A stretch of 64,000 bases of DNA from Eremophila alpestris peregrina (Eukaryota; Chordata; Aves; Passeriformes; Alaudidae): NCBI GenBank assembly GCA_009792885.1, contig WMCF01000030.1:7568417-7632416 (forward strand). The letters run 5' to 3'. The notes beneath the pieces were generated by a model, which did not search any database, had not been told where the DNA came from, and was given only the letters and a program-made list of their open reading frames with translations. Shown here piece by piece: positions 60,451 through 64,000 of this stretch. Positions within the stretch are counted from its first letter, which is position 1. Every line of letters begins with the position of its first letter. The position numbers were made by a program, and so were the translations under genes.

Positions 60451-63400
60451 TTTTTTAAGGAAACTTGTTACCCCAGAAAGCCAAATAGCATTTTAAATGT
60501 TTCTAACACTCATTCACCTCTTATTTAGGAAATTTAGTTTAGCACATTTTTGCATCTACACCTATTGCTTAATACATCTGTTGGTCTCAGGCAAAACAGA
60601 CTGTGGAAAGATGATTAATTGTACTATGTTTTAATTAACTTTGTCTGTAAAACTCTCTCTAGTTGGCTGATAGCCCCGAGAAAAAATACTAATGTCCTAA
60701 TGTAAAGTACTTACCTAAGTGCTACTTCTTCACTATCAACTTCATTTCAGCTCATATTTCTAGGTGCTAGGTGAATCATTGTAGATTCTTAAAGCTGAAA
60801 TAAGAAAGATGCTTCCTTCATCAGTCCTGCCAGTATCCCTAAAAGAAAAACCTGATTGTGATTAAAGGTCAATGTTAAAACTGACTTTTGAATACATCAC
60901 CCTGACTCTTCACTGCAGTTGTTTCGTTAAAGCAGATCTCCCTCCCTAAACCCTCAGGCTGCTGGAGCATCCTTGAGACATCCTCAGGCCTGGATTTGAG
61001 ATATTTTAATGCAGATTCCATTGCAGAAGGAGGTGGATGACAAAGCAAAGGAATAGGACAAAAGATTAAAAGATAGTCCAAGTACCATGTTTGTAATTCT
61101 TCTAAGGAGTTACTGATTTTTCTGTTCTTCACCTGAGTGACCTTTCCTTTGAAAGATAAAAAAAGGAGTCTTGGAGGAACACATTTAGTTCTTATCCTCT
61201 TTGCCCAGATGATAAATTTAGAAGGCCAAAATATCACCTGGATGTATCATCACTTTAGCAGAAGTGAATCAGAAATGCAGAACAAAGTGTCATTGTGTGG
61301 TTGTGAGCAGGGGGAGGGGTTTATATTTTCATTCCAGCTTGCTTCTGGATAAATAATAATGTGTTTCTACATTTGTATTAATTGATGTTTCAAAACAGTT
61401 GTACATGAGAAAAATTGATTGGAATGGATTCAAACCTGTTAATTTTTTTTTTTAAAGAAAGCTCTTATTCACTTCAAAGTGTTAACCTACACCTTATTCT
61501 TTTGCCCATGTCTCAAACACCTGAGTCTAGACTTGCCAAAGGGATCCTGATGGTTCAGTAAGGCCCAATTGAACACCGCAATTTCCTTCAGATTCTGCCC
61601 ATACCAGTTGTTTGTTGCAATCAACATTTGAACTATTTTGATGAAACACAAACTGCACACTGGAAACTTTTGGTTCTCTTCATGTAGTCTTGCTGTGTGT
61701 TGATGCCTTTCTGGTTCTTCAGTCTCCTGTATCATTAGGAATACTGAAGATATATCATGTATCACAGATTCACTGCCATGACTTCTCAGACATTTGAATG
61801 ATTGTAAGTCTAGCAAATAATTTTAGTTATAAAACAGGACAGCATTCGTGTTTAGGGTTTTTTTATTTGGGTTGGAGTTTGGGGTGGGTTTGCTTTTTTC
61901 AGAATGGCAGGTGCAATTGTAATAAAATAATAGTTAGTGACAGGTATCTCAAAATTATTCCTATTTTTTTTTTCCTATAGTGCTCCTGAATTACACAGAT
62001 TAATAGATGTCTGCCAAGATCAATTTAAATGCATGCTTGTGGCAAGTTAAAAAATTATATCTATATATATAAAATGCATTTAAAAGTGATGTGATCAAAT
62101 CCACAGTCTTTTATCCAATTGTCAGTCAAAATTACAGTTCCCAGCTATATCCTTGTGGGACTAATTTCTTTTCAATTAATTTTTAAACTGAGTGTGACCT
62201 GAAATATAATTTCAAATAACTGATGGGCTGGGGGCTGTGTAGAATATGGGCATTTCATTAAGATGCAAAGCAGACTTTGTATTCTAATATCCATAACAAA
62301 CTTTAAAAGAGTGAATACCAGAATCAAGAATTATTCTGCAACAGCTATTCAGAAGGAACACATGTAATAAACTTGCACAGAAATAAAGACATAATCTCTC
62401 TTGTTATGTGAAGACCAGGTAAGGCACATTAATGTGCAAATAAAGCTTTTCCCTTTATTCTATACAGGAAGAATCATGTGCCAAACAAATTGCCAACTCT
62501 AAACAGGGTACACATGAAATTTTAATTTGCTTTTTCTAAATTAAAAGATTTCACATTTATCGTGAATTTAGTAGCATAGGAAAACTAGGGCTGTACAACT
62601 GATTTATCTGTTGGGTTCCTGTTTCTGACTGACAAATGAAGCCTCAGGCTTGTGAGGGCTCTGCATGACACCATTGCAAGCAGAGACAGGGTGTTCTCTT
62701 TGGCTGTGGAGGAGGTGAGTGGTAGGAAGGAAACTCATTTCCAAACAGGAGTCATGTGTGAAAGACTTTTCTCCTCTGAGAAAGAAAATTGGTCAACCAA
62801 GCTGAAGCATCTAAGGATGCAAGGTTTATAATTTGAACACTCAGTGCTTCTTCTTTCCCTTTCACCATGCTGCTGTTTTCCCCCCTGCTAAGAGGGTAAT
62901 ATACAACTCACATTTGTTATTTGAGGGAGCAAAATTTAATTGCAGCAACTGAATGTGAATTATTTTCTGAATCTACTATGTTAATATGTTTATTATTTTT
63001 ATGCTCATCTGCCTCTCTTTTTTACAGCTCAGGAAATCAAATAAAAATTTCACTTTCAGGTTTTTCAGCTTCATTGTTTCATCCATTTTTCTACATTTTT
63101 CAGTGGGATTCCATTAAAAAAAAAACGCAGAAAACCAAGCCCACAAAAACTAGACTGGCTGGGGACACCAAGAATGATAGACTGGTACACTGAAAGTTTA
63201 AAAAAAAAACAACATTCTTTTCTAATTTACTAGGAAAATATACTTTAAGATCTCTTCTTTAATTACATAGGATACATCAAGGCCAGGTTCAGCGTCTGTC
63301 TTCATTTATTGGATCACTCAGTGTGCCAAAACAGTAGGATATGACTTTGGAGCTACTCCTTCACCAATAACAGTTCTTTGGCAAATAGCATATCCAGACA

Positions 63401-64000
63401 TTTTCCCACTGCACTGGTGCCATAGACACTTAACAACATGTTCTGCTCTCCAGAACATTAAGTTTTGCTATCTCTCCTGAATATCAGTTTTCATTTGGGG
63501 AATGCAGGTCCCTAGTATGTGCCTTTTCATCCAAAGTAAAATTATTTCCCTATTATGTTCCTTTTAGTTGAGAATACAGACATTGATGGTAATTCTTTGT
63601 GCTACTACATATAATCCTTATACTGAAGCAATGTTAAAAATCTGGAAGTATGGAAAAATCCATGTTTTATTTCTGTATATTTCTCCTAAAAGATGTCCTA
63701 GTTTTGTAGCTATTGATAGAAATCCATGTTTGTAAAGAAATAACTTGAAGATGCTTCCTACTCATAAGCCAAAATCATTCTAAAGAGGAATTAACTAACA
63801 TGCCAAATGACTATTTTTATGAGTCCAATAAGTGATTTTCACTTCATAATAGCTAGTTCTGTTACTATCCTAAAATATGATGTTTTATAGAGAAATGAAC
63901 TAAAAATAATATCCACTTTTGTAACCTGCTAGTTAAGGTTGAATAGCCTGAAATAAATAATAAATTGAAATAGCAGAGCCATGATTGTCGTTTAGAAAAA
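60451..64000. other. Unique AT-rich DNA, no gene seen
   Basis: Open frames are at most 120 codons (60875-61237 minus) and none shows a recognisable domain or convincing splice context. No repeat family recognised. Confidence 0.5.

Noticed and set aside
60875..61237. 120-codon minus-strand ORF
   Set aside because: No domain, no hydrophobic or compositional signature of a protein, and no splice or promoter context.

Overview
The window looks like nuclear DNA of a bird, most likely a passerine. It is AT-rich and intron-like or intergenic, sparsely sprinkled with 5'-truncated CR1 LINE fragments that end in the family's ATTCTGTG-type tail, and with endogenous retroviral LTRs of families I know from songbird genomes. 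I find no convincing host protein-coding exon, no tRNA or rRNA gene, no CRISPR array and no operon-like structure. The span is best read as gene desert or part of a very large intron. LTR family letters used below (LTR-A to LTR-F) are labels for this window only, not database names.

Layout. 0-2.5 kb: unique DNA with one CR1 3' end. 2.5-3.7 kb: a solo LTR (LTR-B) with 5-bp target-site duplication, split by a second, nested solo LTR with its own 5-bp duplication. 3.7-19.6 kb: mostly unique AT-rich DNA with CR1 copies at 6.6 and 10.5 kb, a perfect 16-bp-arm palindrome at 8.6 kb, a TA microsatellite at 9.6 kb and an unexplained 157-codon minus-strand ORF at 12.2-12.7 kb. 19.6-20.75 kb: two CR1 copies in tandem; the second keeps a readable C-terminal piece of the CR1 ORF2 protein with one frameshift and one stop. 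26.0-26.8 kb: a complete solo LTR on the minus strand (LTR-D) with a 6-bp duplication. 28.7-29.1 kb: a decayed LTR (LTR-E). 31.5-32.3 kb: a GC-rich island I cannot identify. 37.6-38.1 kb: a CpG-rich LTR (LTR-F) with TATA box, poly(A) signal and splice-donor motif. 40.3-42.7 kb: three CR1 pieces.

45.2-51.6 kb is the most complex part: a pile-up of fragments from at least three LTR families (A, B and C), purine microsatellites and an 890-base assembly gap. It contains an internally deleted provirus (LTR-C) whose LTR, tRNA-Gly-type primer binding site, polypurine tract and start of the 3' LTR are all visible, but which has no gag, pol or env. Fragments of LTR-A, LTR-B and LTR-C meet at GAAA repeats, which may reflect real recombination or assembly error. 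51.6-64 kb: unique AT-rich DNA with two more CR1 pieces and a small CpG-dotted patch at 57.7 kb.

There are no interacting genes to describe. The functional potential visible here is regulatory: LTR promoters and poly(A) signals set in otherwise gene-free DNA. Family names for CR1 and the LTRs come from recognition of the sequence, not from a database search.
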